From Spartobacteria bacterium UBA695 (lineage in GTDB: Bacteria > Verrucomicrobiota > Verrucomicrobiia > Chthoniobacterales > Chthoniobacteraceae): a DNA stretch of 64,000 nucleotides. The stretch spans positions 1 through 64,000 of the forward strand of contig DBMP01000023.1 in assembly GCA_002298145.1 (NCBI GenBank), given 5' to 3'. This document shows positions 35,912-43,605 of this stretch, one piece after another (position 1 is the first letter of the stretch; every line of letters begins with the position of its first letter). A program made the translations under genes and the position numbers. The notes beneath the pieces are model-generated. The model ran no database searches. It saw only the letters and a program-made list of their open reading frames with translations, and was not told where the DNA came from.

Positions 35912-36516
35912 GCCCGACCCCGTCCCTCCTCATTTGCGCCGCCGCGTGGACCGCTCTTTGCGCCCCGCTCGCGGCCGTTGCCGCCCCTCCCGGCCGGACG
36001 TTCGAGAGCGCCTACGCCTTGCTGAAAACGCGCAACATCTTCGACCCCGAGCGCCAGCCCGGAGCCGCCGCGCCAGCCCAGGCCGCGCTTCCCGTGACGC
36101 AGGGCGACTTCGCCGCGCTCACCGGCATCCTCGTTACGGATGAAAAAGTGCTCGCCTTCTTCTCCGGCTCGCGTGCGGAATTCAACGCCGTGCTGGGGCC
36201 GCAGGGCGTCATCGCCGGAGCCACCATCACGCGCATCACGCCCCACTTCATCGAAATCCTGCGCGATGGGAAAACCATCCCCGTCGCCGTCGGCCAGACC
36301 GTTCCGCTCAGCGCCAACGCAGTCCCCGCCCCCATGCCCTCGGTAGACGCCGCCGCCGCTCCCTCAGCACCCATCCCCCCTTCCGCCAGCCCCTCCTCCC
36401 AACCCGTCACCAATATCTCCGCCCCCGCGAGCGCCGCCCCGTCCAGCCCAGGCGGCGTGGACCGCGAAGCCATCATGCGCCGCATGATGCAGAAACGCCA
36501 ACAGGACCTCAAATGA
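35908..36516 (+). CDS. GspC/PilP-like periplasmic protein
   Basis: Exported protein of 202 residues from the ATGA-coupled start at 35908. The signal peptide is LLICAAAWTALCAPLAAVAA. The folded part begins with YALLKTRNIFDPERQPG, and then LTGILVTDEKVLAFFSGSRA to AGATITRITPHFIEILRDGK. These segments resemble the homology region of GspC, in which a RNIFxP phrase and a beta sandwich bind the secretin N0 domain. The rest is a Pro/Ser/Ala linker (APIPPSASPSSQPVTN) and a short basic helix. Unlike GspC it has a cleavable-looking signal and no PDZ or coiled-coil tail. Its stop overlaps the start of the secretin N-domain gene. Confidence 0.65.
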   Translation: MSPTPSLLICAAAWTALCAPLAAVAAPPGRTFESAYALLKTRNIFDPERQPGAAAPAQAALPVTQGDFAALTGILVTDEKVLAFFSGSRAEFNAVLGPQGVIAGATITRITPHFIEILRDGKTIPVAVGQTVPLSANAVPAPMPSVDAAAAPSAPIPPSASPSSQPVTNISAPASAAPSSPGGVDREAIMRRMMQKRQQDLK

Positions 36517-38039
36517 ACACAACACCTCTCCTTTCAGTCGCCCTCGGCTTGCTCCTGCCCCTGGCCGCCGTCGCCCAGGAAGCGCCCGCGCCCACGGAAG
36601 CCGCCCCGGCCCCCTCGCCGACGCCCGCCGAGACCGTCGCCCCCACAACCCCTATAGCTCTGCCCGCCGCCCCCAGAGCCTCCTCGGGAACCGCCTCCGC
36701 CATCAAAGTCGGCAAAGGCGAGCTGATGCTTAATTTCCAAAACGCCTCGCTCGCCGACGTACTCAACTACCTGAGCGAAGCCGCCGGGTTCATCGTCGTA
36801 CAGGACACCGCCATCGCGGGCACCGTCAACGTAGTCAGCAAACAGCCCGTCTCGATCGAAGACTCCGTCGATCTCCTCAACTCCGTCTTGATCGACAAAG
36901 GCTATGCCGCGATCCGCAACGGGCGCATCCTGAAAATCGTCCCCCGCTCCGGCGCGCAAAAAATGGACATTCCCGTCCAGAGCGGCAGCGACCCCACGCA
37001 GATCCCCCGCAAGGACGGCATGGTCACGCAGATCCTCCCGGTACGGTACGTCGAGGCCGCCAAGCTCGTGGAAAACCTGCGCCCCCTGCTCTCCCCGGAC
37101 GCCACCCTGAGCGCCAACGAAGCCAGCAACGCGCTGCTCCTGGCCGACACCCAAACCAACGTCCACCGCATGGCCGAGATCATCCACGCGCTCGACAACT
37201 CCGTCTCCAGCATATCGGCCATCCGCGTCTACACCCTGCAATACGCCGACTCCAAATCGCTGGCTAACGTCCTCACCCAGCTCTTCGCCACCGACCAGAC
37301 CTCCTCCGGCGGCAACAACCGCGGCAACAACCAAAACAACCGCCCCACCCCTCCGTGGATGGCCAACGCCGCCGCCACCGCCAAGACGCAGAGCGCCGCG
37401 CAGCAGGCCGCCACCCGCATCATCGCCGTCTCCGATGACCAGAGCAATTCTGTCATCGTCAGCGCCCCGGACGCCGCCCTCCCGACCATCTCCGACATCA
37501 TCACCCGCATCGACCAGAACATCTCCGATATTACCGATACCCGCATCTTCCGCCTCACCCACGCGGATGCCATGGAGCTGGCCAACGAATTCAACGCCCT
37601 CTACAACGACACCACCTCCTCGACCACGACAGGGGGCGCAAATGGCTCGAACAACCGCCGACCGGGCCAGCAGGTCATGCAAGTAAGCGCTGGCAACAAT
37701 GCAACCGGCAACAAAAGCGACCGCTCCGTCCTGCTCAACAAAGTCGTAGCCGTGGCCGATCCGCGCACTAATTCCCTCATCGTTTCCGCCTCCAAAGACG
37801 CCATGCCGCAGCTGGCACTGACCGTCGAACGGCTCGACGCGGGCGAGGATAAAAAACAGCAGGTCTACGTTCACCGCCTTGAAAACGCCGACCCGAACAA
37901 CGTCGCCGCCATCCTACGCGGCATGTTCTCCAGCCAGAACTCTTCGAGCAGCACCTCCGCTCAGCCCACCTCCGGCAGGCTCAACCAGCGCACCAGCGAC
38001 GGCGCCTCCACCAACATCACCAACCTCCTCAACAACTAG
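36513..38039 (+). CDS. Secretin N-domain subunit (split GspD, periplasmic half)
   Basis: Exported protein of 508 residues made of N-modules only, with no secretin barrel. After the signal peptide (about 1-22) and a Pro/Ala linker come an N0-like module (70-145) and three N1-type modules at about 170-230, 237-335 and 343-443. Each N1-type module opens with a phrase like VYTLQYADSKSLANVLTQLF and closes with one like SNSVIVSAPDAALPTISDII. A fourth module starts at 450 (VYVHRLENADPNNVAAILRG) but only its first half is present; a Ser/Thr/Asn-rich tail then leads to the stop. The second half lies in the next gene. The loops of modules 2 and 3 are also Gly/Asn/Ser-rich. The start overlaps the GspC-like gene. 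Confidence 0.85.
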   Translation: MNTTPLLSVALGLLLPLAAVAQEAPAPTEAAPAPSPTPAETVAPTTPIALPAAPRASSGTASAIKVGKGELMLNFQNASLADVLNYLSEAAGFIVVQDTAIAGTVNVVSKQPVSIEDSVDLLNSVLIDKGYAAIRNGRILKIVPRSGAQKMDIPVQSGSDPTQIPRKDGMVTQILPVRYVEAAKLVENLRPLLSPDATLSANEASNALLLADTQTNVHRMAEIIHALDNSVSSISAIRVYTLQYADSKSLANVLTQLFATDQTSSGGNNRGNNQNNRPTPPWMANAAATAKTQSAAQQAATRIIAVSDDQSNSVIVSAPDAALPTISDIITRIDQNISDITDTRIFRLTHADAMELANEFNALYNDTTSSTTTGGANGSNNRRPGQQVMQVSAGNNATGNKSDRSVLLNKVVAVADPRTNSLIVSASKDAMPQLALTVERLDAGEDKKQQVYVHRLENADPNNVAAILRGMFSSQNSSSSTSAQPTSGRLNQRTSDGASTNITNLLNN

Positions 38040-38053
38040 GCCAGCCTCCTCCC

Positions 38054-39394
38054 ATGATCTCCAAGCTATCCATCCTCGCACTGGCCTGCGGCATCGGGCT
38101 CGCCTCCCTCGCCGACGCAGCCACCCCGAGTTCCTCCTCCTCATCATCGCGCAACAGCTCCTCGCGAAGCACCTCCTCCTCCACCTCCTCGCGTTCTGGC
38201 GGCACCAGTTCTGGCAGCGGCAGCAGCTCCACCGGGGCGCGTAACTACAAGAGCAACACGCTCATGGAAGACGCGCTCATTCAAGTGGACGCCGAGACCC
38301 GCTCCGTCGTCGTGATCACCGACCCCAAGACGCATGACGCCATTGCCAAGGTGATCGAAAGCCTCGACCACCCGCGCCCCCAAGTGCTCATCAAAGTCGT
38401 CTTCGTAGAAGTGGAGCTCGACAAAGGCCTCGATGCCGGGCTCGAAGGCAGCTACACCTTCAGCGCCTCGCGCAGCGGCACCGTCGGCTCACTCTTCGGC
38501 ATGGCCAGCGCGGTTTCCAGCGCCGATCCGGGGATCTTCGGCACCATCACCTCCAGCAACTGGTCGGCCACGCTCCACGCGCTAGCCACCTGCGGCAAAG
38601 CCAAGGTCCTCTCCCGCCCGTCGATCATGGCCCGCAACAACCAGGAAGCCGTCATCGTCGTCGGCAAAGAGGTCCCCATCGTGACCAACAGCGAAGTCAC
38701 CGACGGCGGCAACACCATTAACACCATCAGCTACCAGGACGTCGGCATCATCCTGCGCGTCACCCCCTTTATCACAGGCAACAAAAGCGTGGAAATGATC
38801 GTGGCTCCGGAAATCTCCGAGCTCTCGGGCTCCAGCGTCACGCTCTCCACCAGCGCCGCCGCGCCCATCATCAACAAGCGCTCGGCGGAAACGGTCGTGG
38901 TGACGCCCAACGCGCAAACCATCGTCATCGGCGGCCTAATGCAAAAGGACGTCTCCTCGACCACCAAGAAAGTGCCGCTCCTGGGCGACATCCCGGGCCT
39001 GGGCTGGGCCTTCCGGTATACCTCGAAATCGGAGTCCAAAAGCGAGCTGCTCATCTTCCTGACGCCCTACATCGTCGGCAGCGACGAATCGCTCGACCGC
39101 CTCACCGTCAACGAAGCCAACCGCGCCACCCTGACCCGCCAGATGGTCACGCCCGAGGAGGCTCGTAACGAACTCGACACGCTCCGGCTGATCCCACAAG
39201 TAGAACCGCCGCTGCCCACCTCGACCGTCATCCCGACTCCCACCTCCAGGATCACCGATCGCCCCCCGGCCACAACGCCCAAAGCGCCCCCCGCGCCCGC
39301 AGTCAAACCCGCGACAGCGCCCAAAGCCACGCCCACGCCCAAGTCGGTATCCAGAAAAGCCAGCCCAACCCCCACGCCGACACCCATGAAATAA
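38054..39394 (+). CDS. Secretin C-domain subunit (split GspD, outer-membrane barrel half)
   Basis: Exported protein of 446 residues with its own signal peptide (MISKLSILALACGIGLASLA) and a very Ser-rich stretch (about 25-60). Residues 75-105 (LIQVDAETRSVVVITDPKTH and on) match the second half of an N1-type module, the part missing from the upstream protein. The secretin domain follows, from QVLIKVVFVEVELDKGLDAG to the hallmark VPLLGDIPGLGWAF and ELLIFLTPYIV at about 345. The C-terminal 50 residues are Pro/Thr/Lys-rich. It lies 14 bp after the N-domain gene in a different frame. A separate signal peptide makes a simple frameshift of one gene unlikely. Confidence 0.88.
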   Translation: MISKLSILALACGIGLASLADAATPSSSSSSSRNSSSRSTSSSTSSRSGGTSSGSGSSSTGARNYKSNTLMEDALIQVDAETRSVVVITDPKTHDAIAKVIESLDHPRPQVLIKVVFVEVELDKGLDAGLEGSYTFSASRSGTVGSLFGMASAVSSADPGIFGTITSSNWSATLHALATCGKAKVLSRPSIMARNNQEAVIVVGKEVPIVTNSEVTDGGNTINTISYQDVGIILRVTPFITGNKSVEMIVAPEISELSGSSVTLSTSAAAPIINKRSAETVVVTPNAQTIVIGGLMQKDVSSTTKKVPLLGDIPGLGWAFRYTSKSESKSELLIFLTPYIVGSDESLDRLTVNEANRATLTRQMVTPEEARNELDTLRLIPQVEPPLPTSTVIPTPTSRITDRPPATTPKAPPAPAVKPATAPKATPTPKSVSRKASPTPTPTPMK

Positions 39395-39508
39395 CCCTCA
39401 GAGAGACTGGGATGGCTAGAAACAACCGCCGCGCCTCGTTGCCGTATACCCCTCCAGCACGCGGGAGCGCAAGCCACACTCTGGAGCGCGGCCGCCCTCA
39501 AGCCCCGC

Positions 39509-40915
39509 TTACCAAGCGTGCTTGGAGGGCACAAAAACCTTCAGCACCGTGCGGCAGATAATCTCCACATCGAGCAACAGCGACCAGTTTTCCAGGTAAT
39601 CCAAGTCGCTGCGCACTCGCTGGATCACATCCTGGTCGCTCTGCACCTCACCGCGCAGGTCGCGCACCTGGGCCAAGCCGGTAATGCCCGGCTTGATGAA
39701 CGTGCGCACACCGTAGGAAATCATCTTTTGGCGAAAAATCTCGTCGTGCTGGCGCAGATGCGGCCGCGGCCCCACCACGCTCATCTCCCCCCGAAGCACA
39801 TTGATGAATTGCGGCATCTCATCAAGGCTCATCCGGCGCAGCCACTGGCCCGCCGTGTAAATTCGCGCATCTCCCGCCTGCGCCTGCAACGCCTCGTCCG
39901 GGTTGTCCGTGTGCATCGTGCGGAATTTGTAGAGAAGGAAGTCCTCCCCCTGCCGCCCGGTGCGGAGTTGTTTAAAAAAGAGCGGCCCTGGCGACTGAAA
40001 GCGCTGAAAAAGCCACACCACCCCGCCCAGCACCGGCAAAACCAGCGCCACCACCAGCAGGGACATCCCCACGTCAACCGCCCTTTTAAGAAGGCGATTA
40101 AACGGGTTCTCCAACGGCTCGCGGTGAAAGCTGATGAAGTGAATCCCATCCTCCTCGGTCATGGTAATGCGCCGCCCGAGCATCAGCTCATAGTCGTTGG
40201 CCAGCACCAACCGCACGCCCAGGCGTTGACAGACGTTGGCCAGGTGATTGACCACCACCGGAGAATGCGGCACATCCACCGCGATGACCTGGTTGGCCTG
40301 GACCCGGCGAATGTGGTCCTCCAGCTTGGCGATGGAGCCCAGGTGCGGGATGTCGCCGATGCGCTCCGAAGGCGAGCCATCGGTCACCGCCCCCACCAGC
40401 TTGACGCCGTAGAGCACTTTGCCCGAGAGCCATTCGGTAATCCGCTCCACCCCCCGGCGGGAACCGAGCAGGATCGTCTTTTGCACATAGTTGCCCGAGA
40501 AAACGAACCGGGCCAGGAGGGGCGGGAAAACAAAGTTCGTCACCAGGATGACGACGAAGAGAATCGGGATAAACGCAAAGAGGAATTCGCGCGACATCTC
40601 CTGGTGCTTAAACGCAACGAGCGAGAAGAAGAGCAGCAGGATGACCGTGACCGTCTGCCGCACGGTGATCCCGAAATTCACCGGGAATTTCAGGTTCAGG
40701 AAATCGGTCGTGTACATCGACGTTCGCAGGTAGTCCAGCACCAACCCCGCCCCCACCAGGATGCCGTAGTAGAAGAAAAACAGCGGCGTTCCGACCAACT
40801 GACGGCTGGGAATCTGCTCGTAAATGAAAAGCCAGACCCAGAACACCGTTGCGGCTGTGATTGCCTGGAGAGCGCAATGCAAAGCTTGAATCCCGCGCGA
40901 ACGGTACAGAATCAT
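39509..40915 (-). CDS. Undecaprenyl-phosphate sugar phosphotransferase (WcaJ/PssY-like)
   Basis: Membrane enzyme of 468 residues that attaches the first sugar phosphate to undecaprenyl phosphate for exopolysaccharide or O-unit assembly. Four to five N-terminal helices are followed by a Rossmann-like middle domain (KTILLGSRRGVERITEWLSG, HLGSIAKLEDHIRR). The C-terminal catalytic domain has KRAVDVGMSLLVVALVLPVL, FKQLRTGRQGEDFLLYKFRT, LRRMSLDEMPQFINVLRGEM and VGPRPHLRQHDE. The end QVRDLRGEVQS and VRSDLDYLENWSLLLDVEII are also conserved. It stands alone on the minus strand, convergent with the T2SS operon. Its sugar specificity cannot be read. Confidence 0.92.
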   Translation of the reverse strand: MILYRSRGIQALHCALQAITAATVFWVWLFIYEQIPSRQLVGTPLFFFYYGILVGAGLVLDYLRTSMYTTDFLNLKFPVNFGITVRQTVTVILLLFFSLVAFKHQEMSREFLFAFIPILFVVILVTNFVFPPLLARFVFSGNYVQKTILLGSRRGVERITEWLSGKVLYGVKLVGAVTDGSPSERIGDIPHLGSIAKLEDHIRRVQANQVIAVDVPHSPVVVNHLANVCQRLGVRLVLANDYELMLGRRITMTEEDGIHFISFHREPLENPFNRLLKRAVDVGMSLLVVALVLPVLGGVVWLFQRFQSPGPLFFKQLRTGRQGEDFLLYKFRTMHTDNPDEALQAQAGDARIYTAGQWLRRMSLDEMPQFINVLRGEMSVVGPRPHLRQHDEIFRQKMISYGVRTFIKPGITGLAQVRDLRGEVQSDQDVIQRVRSDLDYLENWSLLLDVEIICRTVLKVFVPSKHAW

Positions 40916-40961
40916 GTCATCATTTTAGCGTATATCGCTGTCGGACAAAGTCTTTTCGAAC

Positions 40962-40999
40962 AAAAAAAATCCGGCCGACGATTCTCTCGTCGGCCGGAT
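40962..40999 (-). terminator. Strong intrinsic terminator for the autotransporter gene
   Basis: A perfect 13-bp stem (ATCCGGCCGACGA at 40969-40981 pairing with 40987-40999) closes a five-base loop TTCTC. On the minus strand the right-hand side is followed by a run of eight T (40962-40969). It lies about 45 bp downstream of the autotransporter stop on the minus strand and ahead of the phosphotransferase gene. Confidence 0.93.
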
Positions 41000-41043
41000 C
41001 ATTGGCGCTAATTACGTATAGTTAAACAGTCGTCTTCAGTCGG

Positions 41044-43374
41044 CTAGAAATTGAATTTCAAACCACCTTTGAAGATCTGCTCGGTGTAGCGGGTGCCGAC
41101 TTCGGCGTCGTAATCCGCAAACACCGTGAGCGTATCCTGGCAGGTGGCGTTGAGGCCGATCCCCAGAATGGCGCGGTCCCGTTCGGGGTCCGTCGTGCGC
41201 ACCGCAAACGAGCTAAGGCCAGAACCGGCGAGCTGAGCGACGATGGCGCGGTCGTTGTTGGCGAATTCATGCTGCCAGGCCGCGCGCACTTCCGAGGCCG
41301 CTCTCCAGTTTTTGGAGAGGTCCTTCTTCAGCTCGACGCGCAGGCCCAGCCGCGAGCGGAGCGAATCAAGCGCCTGGTCGTTGATGTTCAGGTTCGCCGC
41401 GCTCGCCTGGCTTTCGTTGAAGCCGTCCACGCCCAGGTGAACGTACTGCACTCCGGCGAACGGTCCGACGCTGATGTTCTTGGTCACCGGCTGGTCGTAG
41501 CCGCCGTCGAGGTTCACGGTAACTTGCGAACCCGTCGTGTGGCCGCTGGCTTTCTCAGAGTAGGTGCCGATGTCGATCACCCGGCCGCTGTCGTAGATGT
41601 TGTGGGTATAGGCCGCCAAGCCGTTGCCGTAGAAATTGCCCTCGTGGTAGCCGCCGTAGAGACCAGCGCTGTAGGCATCCACGTCAGCCGTGCTCCCCTC
41701 TCGGTCGAGCTGGGCATCGGTGCGCGCATAGCCGAGCAGGAGGCCCGTGGTCCAGGCGTCCGTCAGCTTGACGTCGACACCGCCGATGACGCCGGAATTC
41801 GAGTACTTGCTGTTCTGGAGGTCATCCGTGTCATTCAGGCTCGCATGGCCAACGTTGCCGCTCAGGAAGGCGCTCCAGCGTTTGTCAGGGGCCTGGGTCA
41901 CGACTTCCTTGCTCTCCTTGGCTGCCACGATGGGCAGGCCGTTGCTGCCCATGCCGAGCTTGCTCTGCACACTGCCGTAGCTGACGGCGAGCGCGCTGGT
42001 GTCGATCCCCTCGCTGCCGAAGCGCACGTTGTTAAGGCGCTGGTCGATCTGCCCGACGAGCAGGCTCGCGTTGGAAAGCGCGATGTCGCCGTAAATCTGG
42101 TAGCGCTGGGGCGAGAGTTGATCCAGTCCGCGCGGGACGTTGCCGCTTTGGTCAAGGGCGTTGAGGAGGCTCAGCAGGTTGCCGGTCGGGTTGACCGTGA
42201 AGCTGTCGAGGTTCGCGCCGACGGCTTTCTGGTTTGGCGTCTGGGCCTGCTCCGCATAGGAAGAGGTCGTGACGTTGACGATGAGCGGATCATACGTATA
42301 GGTGACGCCGCGGAAGGTGAAGGTACCGCTCGTGGCCGTTCCGGAGAGCGCCTCAATCGCGCTCAGTTGCGAGACGAGGTTCGCCTTGGCCGCCGCGTTG
42401 ACGCCGGTGAAGGAAAGGTTCAGGACGTTGTTGCTGCCGCTGGCGGCGATGAGGCCGGTGACGCTAGAGTGGCCGCCGAGGTTGATGGTGTTGTTGCTGC
42501 CATCGACGATCGCGATCGCGTACCCACCGGTCCCGGAATTGATGACGCCAAGGTTTGTAATGACGTTACCGCTGGCCGTCCCGCCGCTGCCGCTGACATA
42601 GACGCCATACGAGAGAGACCCGGAGGTAATGATCGTGCCTTCATTGACGAAGGTGTTGCCCGTGGCGTTGCCGGAATTTTTCCCATCAAACGCAACTCCC
42701 TTGGCAACGTAGCTGCCTGAAGTCACCGTAATGGTCCCCTGGTTGATCACCGTGTTGTAGCTGCTGTCGCCAATACTGTATCCGCCGAACAGAATGCCGG
42801 TATTCTCATGGCTGTTTTCACTGCCAACCGTGATGTTGCCATAGTTGAGGACGGTATTGTAGTTGGCGCTCGTTGCCATGCTGGAGGTGAATCCGACGCC
42901 GATCAATGCGTAGGAAGAACCCGTAACAACGATGTTCCCGTAGTTCTCGACCCAATTATAATAGGCGTCCCCGTTATTGGAACAGTTGAAGAGGATGCCG
43001 ACGGAATATTCGTAACGGCTGGAACTGGGAATGATGGCTCCGTAATTGATGACGGTGTTCGAGTTCGTCTGGCCGCCGTTTTGAGCGTTGAAAACAATGC
43101 CGACGTTCCCCAAATATCCTGATCCCGTTCCGCTGTAAATAATGCCGGTGTTAATGACCGTATTCGAATCACTAATCGTCGCGCCGGTCCCGGTAAAGCG
43201 CAATCCGTAAGCGGTGGTGCCCGTGAGGGAACCCACGATACCGTCGGTTAATACGATATTACCTGATCCTGTGTATTCCTGGACGGCCCCGGCCGAGGCG
43301 TAATACGCTTGGCTCATCGAAGCGAGGGAAAACAGACTGATAGCCGTGGCTATGGAGGTTTTGAGGATATTCAT
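41044..43374 (-). CDS. Autotransporter with repeat passenger and beta-barrel
   Basis: Outer-membrane autotransporter of 776 residues. The signal peptide is MNILKTSIATAISLFSLASM and the passenger (about 30-340) is a Gly/Asn/Ser-rich beta-helix. It has imperfect repeats of about 38 residues of the form NTVINYGxI..GI.F...N (for example NTVLNYGNITVGSENS, NTVINQGTITVTSGS, NTFVNEGTIITSGS). A linker follows, and the last 280 residues form the autotransporter barrel, ending in Phe (FKGGLKFNF), as in exported beta-barrels. The barrel includes WSAFLSGNVGHASLNDTDD, GVIGGVDVKLTDAWTTGLLL and VGTRYTEQIFKGG. No enzyme motif is in the passenger, so adhesion is a guess. Confidence 0.9.
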   Translation of the reverse strand: MNILKTSIATAISLFSLASMSQAYYASAGAVQEYTGSGNIVLTDGIVGSLTGTTAYGLRFTGTGATISDSNTVINTGIIYSGTGSGYLGNVGIVFNAQNGGQTNSNTVINYGAIIPSSSRYEYSVGILFNCSNNGDAYYNWVENYGNIVVTGSSYALIGVGFTSSMATSANYNTVLNYGNITVGSENSHENTGILFGGYSIGDSSYNTVINQGTITVTSGSYVAKGVAFDGKNSGNATGNTFVNEGTIITSGSLSYGVYVSGSGGTASGNVITNLGVINSGTGGYAIAIVDGSNNTINLGGHSSVTGLIAASGSNNVLNLSFTGVNAAAKANLVSQLSAIEALSGTATSGTFTFRGVTYTYDPLIVNVTTSSYAEQAQTPNQKAVGANLDSFTVNPTGNLLSLLNALDQSGNVPRGLDQLSPQRYQIYGDIALSNASLLVGQIDQRLNNVRFGSEGIDTSALAVSYGSVQSKLGMGSNGLPIVAAKESKEVVTQAPDKRWSAFLSGNVGHASLNDTDDLQNSKYSNSGVIGGVDVKLTDAWTTGLLLGYARTDAQLDREGSTADVDAYSAGLYGGYHEGNFYGNGLAAYTHNIYDSGRVIDIGTYSEKASGHTTGSQVTVNLDGGYDQPVTKNISVGPFAGVQYVHLGVDGFNESQASAANLNINDQALDSLRSRLGLRVELKKDLSKNWRAASEVRAAWQHEFANNDRAIVAQLAGSGLSSFAVRTTDPERDRAILGIGLNATCQDTLTVFADYDAEVGTRYTEQIFKGGLKFNF

Positions 43375-43548
43375 GGGTTTGGTTTGTTGTTTATTTCTGC
43401 GACCGAGAGTGGACGTGAGAAGATTTCATGAGAACGCCGTACCGGCGATTTGCTATCCTGAGTTACTGAATGTGGTTTTTAATGTGTTCGATACATCGGA
43501 GCAAGCGAAATCTCCAATAAGAACCACTAATCAATTAAAATTCACCAA

Positions 43549-43584
43549 TAAAAAAACCCGTTCCAAATTCATGGAACGGGTTTT
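43549..43584 (-). terminator. Intrinsic terminator downstream of purB
   Basis: A 13-bp stem (AAAACCCGTTCCA at 43553-43565 pairing with 43572-43584) encloses the loop AATTCA. On the minus strand the hairpin is followed by a run of T residues (43549-43556). It lies about 20 bp after the purB stop and precedes the 230-bp leader region of the autotransporter gene, which shows no other recognised element. Confidence 0.92.
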
Positions 43585-43605
43585 GGAAAAAACGGAAGGG
43601 TTGGG

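Noticed and set aside
36513..39394. Sequencing frameshift as explanation for the split secretin
   Set aside because: The second part has its own signal peptide and a start codon 14 bp after a stop, and a Ser-rich linker precedes the folded part. A frameshift would not create a signal peptide.
39518..41011. Open frame of about 500 codons antisense to the sugar phosphotransferase gene
   Set aside because: The translation is rich in His, Arg and Pro with no family motif; the opposite strand encodes a clear transferase.
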